Of a DNA stretch of 33,517 bases, positions 1-9,088 are shown piece by piece. The DNA is from CAZDME01 sp964506785 [NCBI: uncultured bacterium]. GTDB taxonomy: Bacteria > CAZDME01 > JAYEMH01. The translations under genes and the position numbers were made by a program. The stretch's first letter is position 1, and each line of letters opens with the position of its first letter. The notes below the pieces were generated by a model, which was not told where the DNA came from, did no database searches, and saw nothing but the letters and a program-made list of their open reading frames with translations. Location: contig CAZDME010000007.1 of the NCBI GenBank assembly GCA_964506785.1, forward strand, positions 1 through 33,517. The letters run 5' to 3'.

Positions 1-513
1 AAGTTAGCCTTTGTCCTGGAGCTTAAAAATGTCAAGCGGGGCCGCATTAAAGAATATGCCAAAAAATTCGACTGCCAGTATTTTGAAGGCCAGCGTCCCT
101 GGGGGGTAAAATGCGATATTGCTTTTCCTTCGGCGACCCAGAACGAAATAGATGAAAATGATGCCAAAAGATTAGTCAAAAACGGCTGTATCTGTGTGGC
201 TGAAGGGGCAAATATGCCGACGATGCCTGAAGGAGTGAAAATCTTCCAAGAGGCGAAAATTCTCTATGGGCCCGGTAAAGCCGCCAATGCCGGCGGCGTG
301 GCTACCTCGGGGCTGGAGATGTCCCAGAACAGCCAAAGGCTATCTTGGAGCCGCCAGGAAGTAGACAGGAAGCTCCACGATATTATGATGGCTATTCATG
401 AACAGTGCCGGAAATATGGCCAGGCCGGTGGTTATACAGATTATGTAAAGGGAGCCAATATTGCCGGATTTGTCAAAGTGGCCGAAGCAATGCTCAATCA
501 GGGGATAGTATAA
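1..513 (+). CDS. gdhA: Glutamate dehydrogenase, C-terminal part (5' end outside window)
   Basis: The frame is open from base 1 and ends at 513, giving the last 170 residues of a hexameric NAD(P)-dependent glutamate dehydrogenase, which interconverts 2-oxoglutarate plus ammonia and glutamate in the cytoplasm. Seen in the sequence: the cofactor-domain motif CDIAFPSATQNEID, then VAEGANMPTMPEG, PGKAANAGGVATSGLEM and a C-terminal helix with the pattern W..QEVDRKLHDIMM.IH..C. These are hallmark positions of the bacterial 450-residue family. The N-terminal substrate domain with its catalytic lysine lies off the window, so NADP versus NAD preference cannot be judged. ATG codons inside this frame, for example at 196, are internal. 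Confidence 0.95.
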   Translation, partial: KLAFVLELKNVKRGRIKEYAKKFDCQYFEGQRPWGVKCDIAFPSATQNEIDENDAKRLVKNGCICVAEGANMPTMPEGVKIFQEAKILYGPGKAANAGGVATSGLEMSQNSQRLSWSRQEVDRKLHDIMMAIHEQCRKYGQAGGYTDYVKGANIAGFVKVAEAMLNQGIV

Positions 514-519
514 AGAAAT

Positions 520-542
520 TGTGTAATGTGAGATGTGTAATG
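520..542 (+). repeat. Short direct repeat TGTGTAATG x2 in the gdhA-carB gap
   Basis: TGTGTAATG occurs at 520-528 and 534-542 in the 60-bp gap between gdhA and carB. No ribosome-binding site of ordinary strength precedes the carB ATG, and no terminator is visible. The repeat may be the remains of an intergenic repeat element; its function is unknown. Confidence 0.4.
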
Positions 543-573
543 AAAAAACGGGAAATTAAATTTGTAATTTACT

Positions 574-3500
574 ATGCCTAAGCGAGAAGATATCCATAAA
601 GTTCTAATCATTGGTTCCGGCCCGATAATTATCGGCCAGGCATGTGAATTTGATTACTCCGGCACCCAGGCCTGTAAAGCTTTGAGGGAAGAAGGCTACC
701 AGGTAGTCCTGGTAAATTCTAATCCGGCCACCATTATGACTGACCCGGGTATGGCCGATAAAACATATATCGAGCCGCTTACCGTGGAAAGTTTGGAAAA
801 GATTATTGCCAAGGAAAAACCGGATGCCCTTCTTCCTAATTTAGGGGGTCAGACCGGGCTGAATCTTACCTCCAGCCTTTACAAATCCGGTGTTTTGAAA
901 AAATACGGTGTGGAAATTATCGGTGTTAGGGCTGAGGCGATTGAACGCGGTGAGGACCGGATTGCCTTTAAAGAGACAATGAAAAAATTAGGTATCGCCA
1001 TACCCAGGTCGGCACCCTGTTATTCAGTTGAAGAAGCTGAAAAAATTGTCAAAGAATTAGGATATCCGGTGGTTTTGCGGCCGGCTTATACCTTAGGCGG
1101 CACCGGCGGAGGCGTGGCTTTTAATTTAGAAGAGTTAAGGGCGGGAGTCAGCCGGGGATTGAGCATGAGCCTGGTCCATCAGGTTTTGGTCGAAGAGTCG
1201 GTTCTCGGCTGGGAAGAATTAGAGCTTGAGGTGGTCCGTGACCAGAAGAATCAAAAGATTACCGTCTGTTTTATTGAAAATATTGACGCTATGGGTGTCC
1301 ATACCGGCGACAGTTTTTGCTCTGCCCCCATGTTAACTGTCCCGCAAGCCCTGCAGAAGCGGATGCAGGAGCTTTCTTATGAAATTGTTGATGCTATCGG
1401 TGTCCTCGGCGGGACAAATATCCAGTTTGCCCATAATCTTAAGGATGACCGTTTGGTAGTAATCGAGATTAATCCCCGCACCTCGCGGTCTTCGGCCTTG
1501 GCTTCCAAAGCCACCGGTTTTCCCATTGCCCGCATTTCTACCAAACTTGCCGTTGGATTAACCATGGATGAAATTCCCTACTGGAAGGAGGGCACCTTAG
1601 AGAAATATGCGCCATGGGGGGAATATGTAGTCATTAAATTTGCCCGCTGGGCCTTTGAAAAATTTCCTAAGGCCAAGGATATTATCGGCACTCAGATGAA
1701 AGCGGTGGGGGAGGTAATGGCCATTGGCAAAACCTATAAGGATGCTTTTCAGAAATCTATCCGGTCGCTGGAAATAAAAAGATATGGTCTGGGAGGGATA
1801 AAGGATTTTAAAACCTTATCGCTGGAGAGGCTAAAAGAAAAATTGGCCCGGCCTTCAAGTGAACGTGTCTTTTTAATGTATGAAGCTCTGCGTAAAGGGA
1901 TGGGGATAGACGAGCTTTTCCGGCTAACCCGTATCGGCCGCTGGTTTATTAAAGAGATGAGGGAGCTGGTCGAGTTTGAAGAGGAATTGCTTAAAAGCAG
2001 CTGGAATAATCTCCCCGACGAGAAACTTACCCGGGCCAAGGAATGGGGTTTTTCGGATAAATACCTGGCCGGTCTTTTTAAAATAAAAGAAAAGGAAGTA
2101 AGAACAAAGAGAATAGCCATTGGCAAAACAGCCCGGTTTGAAGCCGTTCCGGTGAGCGGCGTAGAGAATGCCGAGTATTATTACTCAACTTATGCCCCTT
2201 TGGGTTCGGCCCGTCCGGGAAAAGAGAAATTTTTTCAAGAGGGAACGGTTTCCTCGAAAAAGAAGGTGATGATTCTGGGCGGCGGCCCGAATAGAATCGG
2301 CCAGGGAATCGAATTTGATTATACCTGTGTTCACGCTGCTGTTGTCCTCCGTGATGAAGGGTATGAATCAATTATGGTTAACTGCAATCCGGAAACCGTA
2401 TCCACTGATTACGATACTTCCGACAAGCTTTATTTTGAGCCGTTGACCGTCGAGGATGTCCTGGCAATTTATGAAAAAGAAAAACCCCTGGGGGTAATCG
2501 TCCAATTTGGAGGGCAGACCCCTTTAAATATTACCGAGGAGCTTAAGGATAACGGGGTAAGGATTTTGGGGACCACTCCGGAAAGTATTCGTCTGGCCGA
2601 AGATAGAGAGCGCTTTCGCGAAAAGATGATTGCCCTGGGTATTCCCCAGCCGGAAAGCGGCACGGCCCGTTCGTTAAAAGAGGCGGTTAGTATTGCTAAA
2701 GAAATAGGCTATCCCTTAATGGTTCGTCCTTCTTTTGTCCTCGGTGGACGCGGTATGGAGATTATCTATGACGAGGATATGTTGAAGAAATATGCCGAGG
2801 AAGCAATTGAAGTCAGTCCGGAATACCCAATGCTTATTGACAGGTTTCTTGAACGGGCTATTGAAACCGAAGTTGATGCTCTTTCCGACGGTAAAGATAC
2901 CTTTATTGCCGCTATCATGGAGCATATCGAACTGGCCGGTGTTCATTCCGGGGATTCAGCCTGCGCTATTCCACCCAGAACGATTAAAGAAAAAGACCTA
3001 ACTGCGATAGAAAAATATACGGCACAGATTGCCAGGGAGTTTAAGGTAGTGGGGCTGATGAATATTCAATATGCTATCGCAGGCGATAAGGTTTATATTC
3101 TTGAAGCCAACCCCCGGGCATCACGGACCGTTCCCCTGGTTTCTAAAGTAACCGGTATTCCCATAGCCCGGATAGCCACGCAAGTAATGTTAGGGAAAAA
3201 GATTAAAGATTTTCCCGAATTGAAAATGCGTAAGCTTCCCTATGTGGGCGTTAAAGAGGCAGTTTTCCCCTTTAATATGTTTCCGGAGGTAGACCCTCTA
3301 TTGGGCCCGGAAATGAGGGCTACCGGCGAGGTAATGGGCATTGCCGATACCTTTGGCTTGGCTTTCTATAAAGCCCAAGAAGCTGCCGGAGCAAAACTTC
3401 CGGTAGAGGGAAATGTTTTATTGACGGTAGCCGATAAAGATAAATCGGCTTTACTGGCCATAGCCCGGAAGCTTAAAAAACTTGGGTTTAAAATTTATGC

Positions 3501-3819
3501 CACCGACGGGACCGGCAATTTTCTTAAGGGGAAAGGGATAGCTAATATCCCGATAAAGAAATTGCACGAGGGCCGGCCCAATATTGCTGATGCCATTAAA
3601 AACAATGAAATTAATCTTATCGTTAATACCCCGGTTGGGCGCAGCAGTAAATATGACGACAGCTATATCCGCATGAGGGCCATCCAGTATAAAATTCCTT
3701 ATATTACCTCATTGGCTGCCGCCGAAGCCAGTGTGGAAGGTATTCAAGCCGTTAAAAAAAGCAATGTTTTGCCAAAGTCCCTTCAGGATTATCACCAGGC
3801 ACTTATTAAAAGGAGATAG
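574..3819 (+). CDS. carB: Carbamoyl-phosphate synthase large subunit
   Basis: 1081 residues, the normal length for CarB (about 1070-1080). It makes carbamoyl phosphate from bicarbonate, ammonia delivered by CarA, and two ATP, feeding pyrimidine and arginine synthesis. Both tandem halves are present: an N-terminal half beginning KVLIIGSGPIIIGQACEFDYSG with ATP-grasp motifs RPAYTLGGTGGG and EINPRTSRSSALASKATG, and a second half beginning KVMILGGGPNRIGQGIEFDY with RPSFVLGGRGMEI and EANPRASRTVPLVSKVTG. The MGS-like allosteric domain follows from about residue 940. No carA is in the window. The ATG at 574 is the natural family start although no good ribosome-binding site precedes it. mnmG starts 25 bases downstream, so co-transcription is likely. 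Confidence 0.97.
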   Translation: MPKREDIHKVLIIGSGPIIIGQACEFDYSGTQACKALREEGYQVVLVNSNPATIMTDPGMADKTYIEPLTVESLEKIIAKEKPDALLPNLGGQTGLNLTSSLYKSGVLKKYGVEIIGVRAEAIERGEDRIAFKETMKKLGIAIPRSAPCYSVEEAEKIVKELGYPVVLRPAYTLGGTGGGVAFNLEELRAGVSRGLSMSLVHQVLVEESVLGWEELELEVVRDQKNQKITVCFIENIDAMGVHTGDSFCSAPMLTVPQALQKRMQELSYEIVDAIGVLGGTNIQFAHNLKDDRLVVIEINPRTSRSSALASKATGFPIARISTKLAVGLTMDEIPYWKEGTLEKYAPWGEYVVIKFARWAFEKFPKAKDIIGTQMKAVGEVMAIGKTYKDAFQKSIRSLEIKRYGLGGIKDFKTLSLERLKEKLARPSSERVFLMYEALRKGMGIDELFRLTRIGRWFIKEMRELVEFEEELLKSSWNNLPDEKLTRAKEWGFSDKYLAGLFKIKEKEVRTKRIAIGKTARFEAVPVSGVENAEYYYSTYAPLGSARPGKEKFFQEGTVSSKKKVMILGGGPNRIGQGIEFDYTCVHAAVVLRDEGYESIMVNCNPETVSTDYDTSDKLYFEPLTVEDVLAIYEKEKPLGVIVQFGGQTPLNITEELKDNGVRILGTTPESIRLAEDRERFREKMIALGIPQPESGTARSLKEAVSIAKEIGYPLMVRPSFVLGGRGMEIIYDEDMLKKYAEEAIEVSPEYPMLIDRFLERAIETEVDALSDGKDTFIAAIMEHIELAGVHSGDSACAIPPRTIKEKDLTAIEKYTAQIAREFKVVGLMNIQYAIAGDKVYILEANPRASRTVPLVSKVTGIPIARIATQVMLGKKIKDFPELKMRKLPYVGVKEAVFPFNMFPEVDPLLGPEMRATGEVMGIADTFGLAFYKAQEAAGAKLPVEGNVLLTVADKDKSALLAIARKLKKLGFKIYATDGTGNFLKGKGIANIPIKKLHEGRPNIADAIKNNEINLIVNTPVGRSSKYDDSYIRMRAIQYKIPYITSLAAAEASVEGIQAVKKSNVLPKSLQDYHQALIKRR

Positions 3820-3844
3820 TGCCTTTTTCTCTCCCTTTTTTCGT

Positions 3845-5683
3845 ATGGCAAAAAATAAAATCTACGATGTTATTGTTATCGGTGCCGGTCATGCCGGATG
3901 TGAGGCTGCCCTGGCGGCCAGCCGCATGGGTTGTCAGGTTCTTATGCTCAATTTGCATCTGGATACCATTGGCCTTATGTCCTGTAACCCGGCTATCGGC
4001 GGAATAGGCAAAGGCCAGCTGGTTAAGGAGATAGATGCCCTGGGTGGTGAAATGGCTCAGGCTGCCGACAAATGTGGGATACAGTTTAGAATCCTTAATT
4101 CTTCAAAAGGTCCGGCAGTTCAGTCATCCCGGGCACAGGTGGATAGAAAAGGTTATTGCCAATATATGCAGAAGGCTGTAACCACTCAGGAAAATCTTCA
4201 TGTGCTTGAGGCAGAGGCGATAGGTTTAATATGTAACAATAAGGTTGTGGAGGGTATAAGGGCTAATGACGGGAGGAGTTTTTCGGCCAGAACAGTAGTA
4301 GTAGCTCCGGGGACTTTTTTAAATGGTTTAATTCATATTGGCATGCGAAGCTTTGCCGGGGGCAGAATTGAGGAAAGGGAAATCAGTAAAGGCCTTTCTG
4401 AAGATTTAAAAGGTTTGGGATTTCATCTTTCGCGTTTTAAAACCGGAACCTGTGCCCGTCTGGACGGCAAGACTATTGATTTTTCCGGGCTTAGCCCGCA
4501 AAAGGGCGATAAGGTGCCCCGGCCTTTTTCTTTTTTTACTGGAAAGATAGATATTAAACAGCTCCCTTGCTATATTACCCATACCGTTGAGAAAACACAC
4601 CAGATTATCCGTAAGAATTTAGGCGTTTCTCCCCTGTTCAGCGGGAAAATTGTCGGGACCGGTGTCCGTTACTGCCCTTCTCTTGAGGATAAAGTAGTCA
4701 AATTTCCGCACCATCCTACCCATCAGATATTTCTAGAGCCGGAGGGGCTGGATAGCGACGAGTTCTATCCCAACGGACTTTCAACCAGTCTGCCGGAGGA
4801 CGTTCAGGCAGATTTTATCCGTTCTGTCCCCGGACTGGAAAAGGTTAAAATCAATCGCTTTGGCTACGGAATTGAACACGATGCCGTTGATTCAACCCAG
4901 CTTTTGCCTACTTTAGAAAGCAAACTTGTCCGCAATTTGTATTTAGCCGGCCAGATTAACGGGACCACCGGGTATGAAGAAGCGGCCGCTCAGGGATTAA
5001 TCGCCGGTATAAATGCTGTGTTGAGAATAAAGAAGAAACCGCCTTTGATTTTAGATCGCTCGACCAGTTACATCGGTGTTTTAATCGATGATTTAGTTAC
5101 TAAAGGGACAGATGAACCTTACCGAATGTTCACTTCACGGGTCGAAAACCGCCTGATTCTTCGCGAGGATAATGCCGATTTAAGATTAAGCAGGATTGCC
5201 TTCAAAATAGGTTTATTAGCAAAAAAGAAATATGCCCGGGTAGAGGAGAAACAAAGGAAGCTCGAACAAGGAACGAACTATCTTAAAGAAAATAAAATTA
5301 CCCGTAATAATGAAAAGATTACGCTTTATCAATTTCTTAAAAGGCCGGAAGTTAGGATTGAAGACATAAAAGGGAGATTCCTATCTGATTATTCTTCTGA
5401 TGTGCTTCGGGCAATTGAAGCGGGAATAAAATATTCCGGCTATATCCAAAAACAACTTGCCGAGGTAAAAAAAATTAAGAATCTGGAACAAATCAGGATT
5501 CCGGCTGATTTAAATTATGAGACCATTCCCAGTCTTTCCCGGGAAATAAAAGAAAAGCTTACCCGGGTTTCGCCTCTAAATTTGGGCCAGGCCGGCAGGA
5601 TTTCCGGGATTACCCCGGCGGCAATTGCTATTTTGATGGTTTACCTGAAAAAACACAGCCATGGAAAAAAAAGGAAGATATAA
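3845..5683 (+). CDS. mnmG: tRNA uridine-5-carboxymethylaminomethyl modification enzyme MnmG (GidA)
   Basis: FAD-dependent enzyme that, with the GTPase MnmE, installs the (carboxymethyl)aminomethyl group on wobble U34 of certain tRNAs. I place the start at the ATG at 3845, giving 612 residues beginning MAKNKIYDVIVIGAGHAGCE. The frame is open further upstream into carB, but those 38 codons do not look like MnmG. Motifs seen: dinucleotide fold GAGHAGCEAALAASRMG, MSCNPAIGGIGKGQLVKEID, GVRYCPSLEDKVVKF, GIEHDAVDSTQL, NLYLAGQINGTTGYEEAAAQG and the C-terminal NLGQAGRISGITPAAIAIL. Length matches the family (about 610-630). The 3' end overlaps the next gene by 23 bases, implying translational coupling. 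Confidence 0.96.
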   Translation: MAKNKIYDVIVIGAGHAGCEAALAASRMGCQVLMLNLHLDTIGLMSCNPAIGGIGKGQLVKEIDALGGEMAQAADKCGIQFRILNSSKGPAVQSSRAQVDRKGYCQYMQKAVTTQENLHVLEAEAIGLICNNKVVEGIRANDGRSFSARTVVVAPGTFLNGLIHIGMRSFAGGRIEEREISKGLSEDLKGLGFHLSRFKTGTCARLDGKTIDFSGLSPQKGDKVPRPFSFFTGKIDIKQLPCYITHTVEKTHQIIRKNLGVSPLFSGKIVGTGVRYCPSLEDKVVKFPHHPTHQIFLEPEGLDSDEFYPNGLSTSLPEDVQADFIRSVPGLEKVKINRFGYGIEHDAVDSTQLLPTLESKLVRNLYLAGQINGTTGYEEAAAQGLIAGINAVLRIKKKPPLILDRSTSYIGVLIDDLVTKGTDEPYRMFTSRVENRLILREDNADLRLSRIAFKIGLLAKKKYARVEEKQRKLEQGTNYLKENKITRNNEKITLYQFLKRPEVRIEDIKGRFLSDYSSDVLRAIEAGIKYSGYIQKQLAEVKKIKNLEQIRIPADLNYETIPSLSREIKEKLTRVSPLNLGQAGRISGITPAAIAILMVYLKKHSHGKKRKI

Positions 5684-6581
5684 CAGGTTTTCCAAGTACC
5701 TGAAAGAGCGTTTTGGCTGCCGGGTTTACAAGGTGAGCATAGATGCCGGATTTTCCTGCCCTAATAAAGACGGGAAGTTAAGTAAGGATGGTTGTATCTA
5801 TTGCGATAACAGAGCTTTTAGCTTTAATACGCGTATTTCACCAAGGCCTATAAAGGCTCAGATTGAACAAGGAATGAGTTTTGCGAGGGAAAGATACGGC
5901 GCCGAAAAATTTATCGTATATTTTCAATCCTGCACAAATACCTATGCGCCGTTAGAAGTTTTGAAAAAAAGATATGATATTATAAGAGAATTTGAAGACA
6001 TAGTGGGAATTAGTATCAGCACCCGCCCCGATTGTGTCAACGGAGAAATTTTAGATTTAATTGAAGATTATTCCCGGGAGTATGAGGTATGGATTGAATA
6101 TGGTCTGCAGAGCATTCATAACGAAACTCTAGAGCTTATTAACAGGCAGCATCTTTACCGGGATTTTTTAAAGGCCTTTAAACAGACCAGAAAAAGGAAA
6201 AAGATAAATATTTGCGTCCATGTAATTATCGGGCTGCCTGGTGAGACAAAAGAAAAAATTTTAGCCACGGCCAAAGAGTTGGGCCGGTTTAAGCTGGAAG
6301 GCATAAAGATTCATCCTCTGCATATAATCAAAGGAACTAAATTATATGAGCTGTGGCAGGCGGGGCGCTATAGGCCTTTAGAATTGGATACGTATGTGGA
6401 AATAGTAACGGGATTTTTAGAGTATCTCCGGCCAAATACCGTTATTCAGAGAATAAGCGCCGACTGCCCGGAAGAATTCTTGGCAGCGCCTCTATGGATT
6501 CGTGAGAAAGCCTTGGTTTTGAATATGATAGATAAAAAATTGGCAGAAAACGACACATTCCAGGGGGCAAAAAGGCCCTGA
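5661..6581 (+). CDS. Radical SAM protein, YhcC/TIGR01212-type
   Basis: 306 residues. The cluster cysteines are C33, C45 and C48 in GFSCPNKDGKLSKDGCIYC, the unusual wide spacing of the TIGR01212/YhcC group rather than plain CxxxCxxC. Other group features are YFQSCTNTYAPLEVLK, STRPDCVNGEILDL, WIEYGLQSIHNETLELINR, HVIIGLPGETKE and KIHPLHIIKGTKLYE. These proteins resemble the Elp3-like radical SAM fold; the reaction is not firmly known, though a role in nucleic-acid modification is suspected for relatives. The 23-base overlap with mnmG supports a link to tRNA modification, but that is context only. Confidence 0.88.
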   Translation: MEKKGRYNRFSKYLKERFGCRVYKVSIDAGFSCPNKDGKLSKDGCIYCDNRAFSFNTRISPRPIKAQIEQGMSFARERYGAEKFIVYFQSCTNTYAPLEVLKKRYDIIREFEDIVGISISTRPDCVNGEILDLIEDYSREYEVWIEYGLQSIHNETLELINRQHLYRDFLKAFKQTRKRKKINICVHVIIGLPGETKEKILATAKELGRFKLEGIKIHPLHIIKGTKLYELWQAGRYRPLELDTYVEIVTGFLEYLRPNTVIQRISADCPEEFLAAPLWIREKALVLNMIDKKLAENDTFQGAKRP

Positions 6582-6586
6582 GCTTT

Positions 6587-7045
6587 TTACTTTTCCGCCT
6601 TTTGGAAGGCAATCAGGATTTCTTGAGGGCTCTGGGCTTTGAGGAGGGTTTCTCTAAAAAGCCCCTCTTTTAGAACCCGGGTAAGTTTGGAAAGTAACTG
6701 CAAATATTGGCCCAGTTTTTTTTCTTTGGGTGTTCCCATCAAAAAGATCAATTTAACCGGCTGACCGTCTAAAGAGGCAAATTCTATTCCCTGTTTTGCC
6801 CGGCCAAAGGCAATGACAAAATCCGTTACTGAAGCGGTCCTGGCGTGGGGGATACCAATTTCATAGCCAATCCCGGTAGTGCTTAGATCTTCCCGTTTGA
6901 AAACATCATTAAGAAAGCCATTAAAATTAGCGATGGCTTTAGATTCTTTTAAAAGCTCGGCTAATTCTTTTATTGCCTCATTTTTGTTTGCCGCCTTAAG
7001 ACTCAGTGAAATTTGACTTTCTTCGAGATAATCACTAATTAACAT
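6587..7045 (-). CDS. PTS EIIA domain protein of the nitrogen-regulatory (PtsN) type
   Basis: 152 residues, the length of a single PTS EIIA-2 domain. The phosphoacceptor is probably H67 in GIGYEIGIPHAR, the conserved site of EIIA-Ntr and fructose EIIA. An N-terminal LISDYLEESQISLSLKAANKNEAI and LMGTPKEKKLGQYLQLLSKLTRVL match the fold. No sugar permease or HPr gene is nearby, so a regulatory role (phosphorylation-dependent control of partner proteins such as potassium transport or stress pathways) fits better than sugar uptake. It converges on the radical SAM gene with a 5-base gap. A strong ribosome-binding site, AGGAGGAAGGA, lies just before the ATG on the minus strand. Confidence 0.85.
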   Translation of the reverse strand: MLISDYLEESQISLSLKAANKNEAIKELAELLKESKAIANFNGFLNDVFKREDLSTTGIGYEIGIPHARTASVTDFVIAFGRAKQGIEFASLDGQPVKLIFLMGTPKEKKLGQYLQLLSKLTRVLKEGLFRETLLKAQSPQEILIAFQKAEK

Positions 7046-7094
7046 TTCCTTCCTCCTGGGTAATTTCTGCTTTTGGTTTTTTTATATCTTTAAG

Positions 7095-7123
7095 ATTCTA
7101 CTTGAAGATCCCCCATTTGTCAA
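7095..7123 (-). promoter_or_regulatory. Sigma70-like promoter for the EIIA gene
   Basis: Reading the minus strand, TTGACA (7118-7123) is followed after a 17-base spacer by TAGAAT (7095-7100). A start site near 7088 would give a leader of about 40 bases before the ATG at 7045. Both hexamers and the spacing are near consensus. Confidence 0.6.
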
Positions 7124-7155
7124 CATTTATCCCGAACTTATTTACCGCAAACTTC

Positions 7156-7184
7156 TTGCCTATCAGGAAACTGTATGCTATAAT
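7156..7184 (+). promoter_or_regulatory. Sigma70-like extended -10 promoter for the mechanosensitive channel gene
   Basis: TTGCCT (7156-7161), a 17-base spacer and TATAAT (7179-7184) preceded by TGC, an extended -10 element. The start would fall near 7191, about 95 bases before the ATG at 7287. It is divergent from the EIIA promoter, whose -35 is only 33 bases away. Confidence 0.6.
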
Positions 7185-7286
7185 AAACCAGTTTACACAT
7201 ATTATTATTTACATATGTTAAAGGGCGCACTTAAGAACAAATAACGCGATACAGGATAACGTGGAACGAATACCGGGAGGGCACCG

Positions 7287-8357
7287 ATGAAAGATATAAC
7301 AATTTTGGGGGTAACTGTCTCTGCCTGGATATACGCGCCAGCGGTATATTTTATCTGGGTAAGCCTTCTTCTTTTAATTAAAAAGATATTTTTCGGCCGG
7401 GTACAAAAATTTGCCCGAAAAACCCGGTCAAAACTCGACGATATATTACTAGGGGCATTGGACCTTCCCCTGCTTCTTTTAATCTTTGCCAGCGGAGCCG
7501 TGGTTTTGGAAAGAATTTCTCCTTTAGGTGAAGAGCTTGCCCTGACCAAATTCTTTATTGTCGGTCTCAAGGTAACAGCCATTATTGCTGTAATTATTTT
7601 CTTTGACCGGCTCTTAAGGAATTTGATTCAATCCTACGCTTCCCGGGTGGAAGTGCTTAGGACCTCCGGCGGCATTGCTCAGGGAATTGCCAGAGTCGTG
7701 GTGATTGCCTTGGGCCTCTTGATTCTCATGGACAGCTTGGGTATTTCCATAACCCCGCTTTTAGCCTCCTTAGGTATTGGCTCTTTAGCCGTGGCGCTCG
7801 CTTTACAGCCAACCCTGGAGAATTTCTTTTCCGGGATTCAAATTGTCATCGATAAGCCGATAAAGGTTGGTCAGTTCATTAAGCTTGATTCCGGAGAAGA
7901 AGGCTATGTGGCTAAAATTGGCTGGCGTTCTACCTGGGTGCGGATGTTGCCTAATAACGTGGTGGTTATTCCCAATAAAATCCTGGTAAACAGCAAAGTG
8001 CTCAATTATTATTATCCGGCAGAGGAACTGGCGGTTTTAGTCCAGGTGGGGGTTCATTATGGGTCGGATTTAAAGAAGGTAGAGAAAGTGACCATAGAAG
8101 TCGGCGAAGAAGTGATGAAAACTGTTGCCGGGGGAGTGCCTGAATTCAAGCCTTTTATACGATACCATACTTTTTCTGATTTCAGTATTAACTTTACGGT
8201 GATATTAAGGGCCAAGGAATTTGTCGATAATTATTTAATCAAGCATGAGTTTATCAAGCGCCTGCACGAGCGATATAAAAAAGAAGGCATTGTCATTCCT
8301 TTCCCTATTTACGCGCTCAATTATGAACAGGAGAAGGCAAAAGAAGGTAATAGGTAG
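7287..8357 (+). CDS. MscS-family mechanosensitive ion channel
   Basis: 356 residues. It is a small-conductance mechanosensitive channel homologue that releases solutes from the cytoplasm on hypo-osmotic shock. Hydrophobic segments are visible at about 10-32, 53-73, 88-108 and 129-148, followed by the pore-lining glycine/alanine-rich helix LASLGIGSLAVALALQPTLENFFSG. The beta domain follows (IDKPIKVGQFIKLDSGEEGYVAKIGWRST, then NNVVVIPN), with a short C-terminal alpha/beta domain. A GGGAGG ribosome-binding site sits 6 bases before the ATG. It lies directly upstream of a trehalose gene cluster, which fits a shared osmotic role; it has its own promoter. Confidence 0.92.
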   Translation: MKDITILGVTVSAWIYAPAVYFIWVSLLLLIKKIFFGRVQKFARKTRSKLDDILLGALDLPLLLLIFASGAVVLERISPLGEELALTKFFIVGLKVTAIIAVIIFFDRLLRNLIQSYASRVEVLRTSGGIAQGIARVVVIALGLLILMDSLGISITPLLASLGIGSLAVALALQPTLENFFSGIQIVIDKPIKVGQFIKLDSGEEGYVAKIGWRSTWVRMLPNNVVVIPNKILVNSKVLNYYYPAEELAVLVQVGVHYGSDLKKVEKVTIEVGEEVMKTVAGGVPEFKPFIRYHTFSDFSINFTVILRAKEFVDNYLIKHEFIKRLHERYKKEGIVIPFPIYALNYEQEKAKEGNR

Positions 8358-8437
8358 CAGGGAGTAGGTGGTAGGTAGACTGTGTCCCGTAACTAAATAA
8401 CCGACGGCCTGCTTTAGGAGATTTACTGGAGGTAAGG

Positions 8438-9088
8438 ATGAGTCTAAAAGGAGCTATCTTTGATTTAGACGGAGTGATAGTTAATACTGTCCCTCTCCAT
8501 TTTAAAGCCTGGGCGAGAATGTTTGCCCAATACGGCCATAACTTTAGTTTCGAGGATTACAAAAGTAAGGTGGATGGCATTCCCCGGATAGACGGTGCCC
8601 GGGCGATTTTAAAAGACTTATCGGATGAAAAGTTAAATAAAGCAGCGGCTAAAAAGCAGGGATATTTTTTGGAATATTTGGAATCGGAAAAAATTGATGT
8701 TTATCAAACAACTCTTAATTTAATCAAGGAGTTGAGAAATCAGGGTGTCAAGATTGCGGTTATTTCATCCAGCAAGAATTGTCCGCGGATATTGAAAACA
8801 GCTGGATTATATGAGTTTATCGATGTTGAGATAAATGGAAGCGACATTACAAAAGGGAAACCCGACCCTCAGATTTTTTTAATGGCTCAGGAAAAGTTAG
8901 GCCTGGAGGTAGGGGAATGTGTCGTTTTCGAAGATGCTGTCCTCGGGGTAGAAGCGGCAAAAAGCGGCGGTTTTAAAACCGTCGGTATTGACCGCCACCA
9001 GGATCCACAGAGACTTAACAAGGCAGATTTAGTGGTTAAAGATTTAGGCGAAGTGGATTTTAACAAATTGAAAGCGTTAATTGAATGA
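8438..9088 (+). CDS. pgmB: Beta-phosphoglucomutase
   Basis: 216 residues, HAD superfamily with a cap domain. It converts beta-D-glucose 1-phosphate, the product of inverting disaccharide phosphorylases, to glucose 6-phosphate. The nucleophile/acid pair is D9 and D11 in FDLDGVIVNT. The cap signature GIPRIDGARAIL corresponds to the substrate-specificity loop (GVSREDSLRAIL type) of PgmB. HAD motif II is ISSS, motif III is KGKPDPQIF and motif IV is VVFEDAVLGVEAAKSGG. A GGAGG ribosome-binding site lies 6 bases before the ATG. It overlaps the GH65 phosphorylase by 4 bases (ATGA), the classical pgmB-phosphorylase pairing. Confidence 0.93.
   Translation: MSLKGAIFDLDGVIVNTVPLHFKAWARMFAQYGHNFSFEDYKSKVDGIPRIDGARAILKDLSDEKLNKAAAKKQGYFLEYLESEKIDVYQTTLNLIKELRNQGVKIAVISSSKNCPRILKTAGLYEFIDVEINGSDITKGKPDPQIFLMAQEKLGLEVGECVVFEDAVLGVEAAKSGGFKTVGIDRHQDPQRLNKADLVVKDLGEVDFNKLKALIE

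Noticed and set aside
1377-2946. Minus-strand and off-frame ORFs within carB
   Set aside because: They are shadows of a full-length conserved carB and show no family motifs.
3731-3844. Upstream extension of mnmG
   Set aside because: The frame is open, but these 38 codons lie inside carB and the protein family begins at the MAKNKIYDVIVIG segment.
6561-6590. Terminator between the converging radical SAM and EIIA genes
   Set aside because: CAGGG and CCCTG can pair, but the stem is only 5 bp and the T-run is offset, so it is too weak to call.
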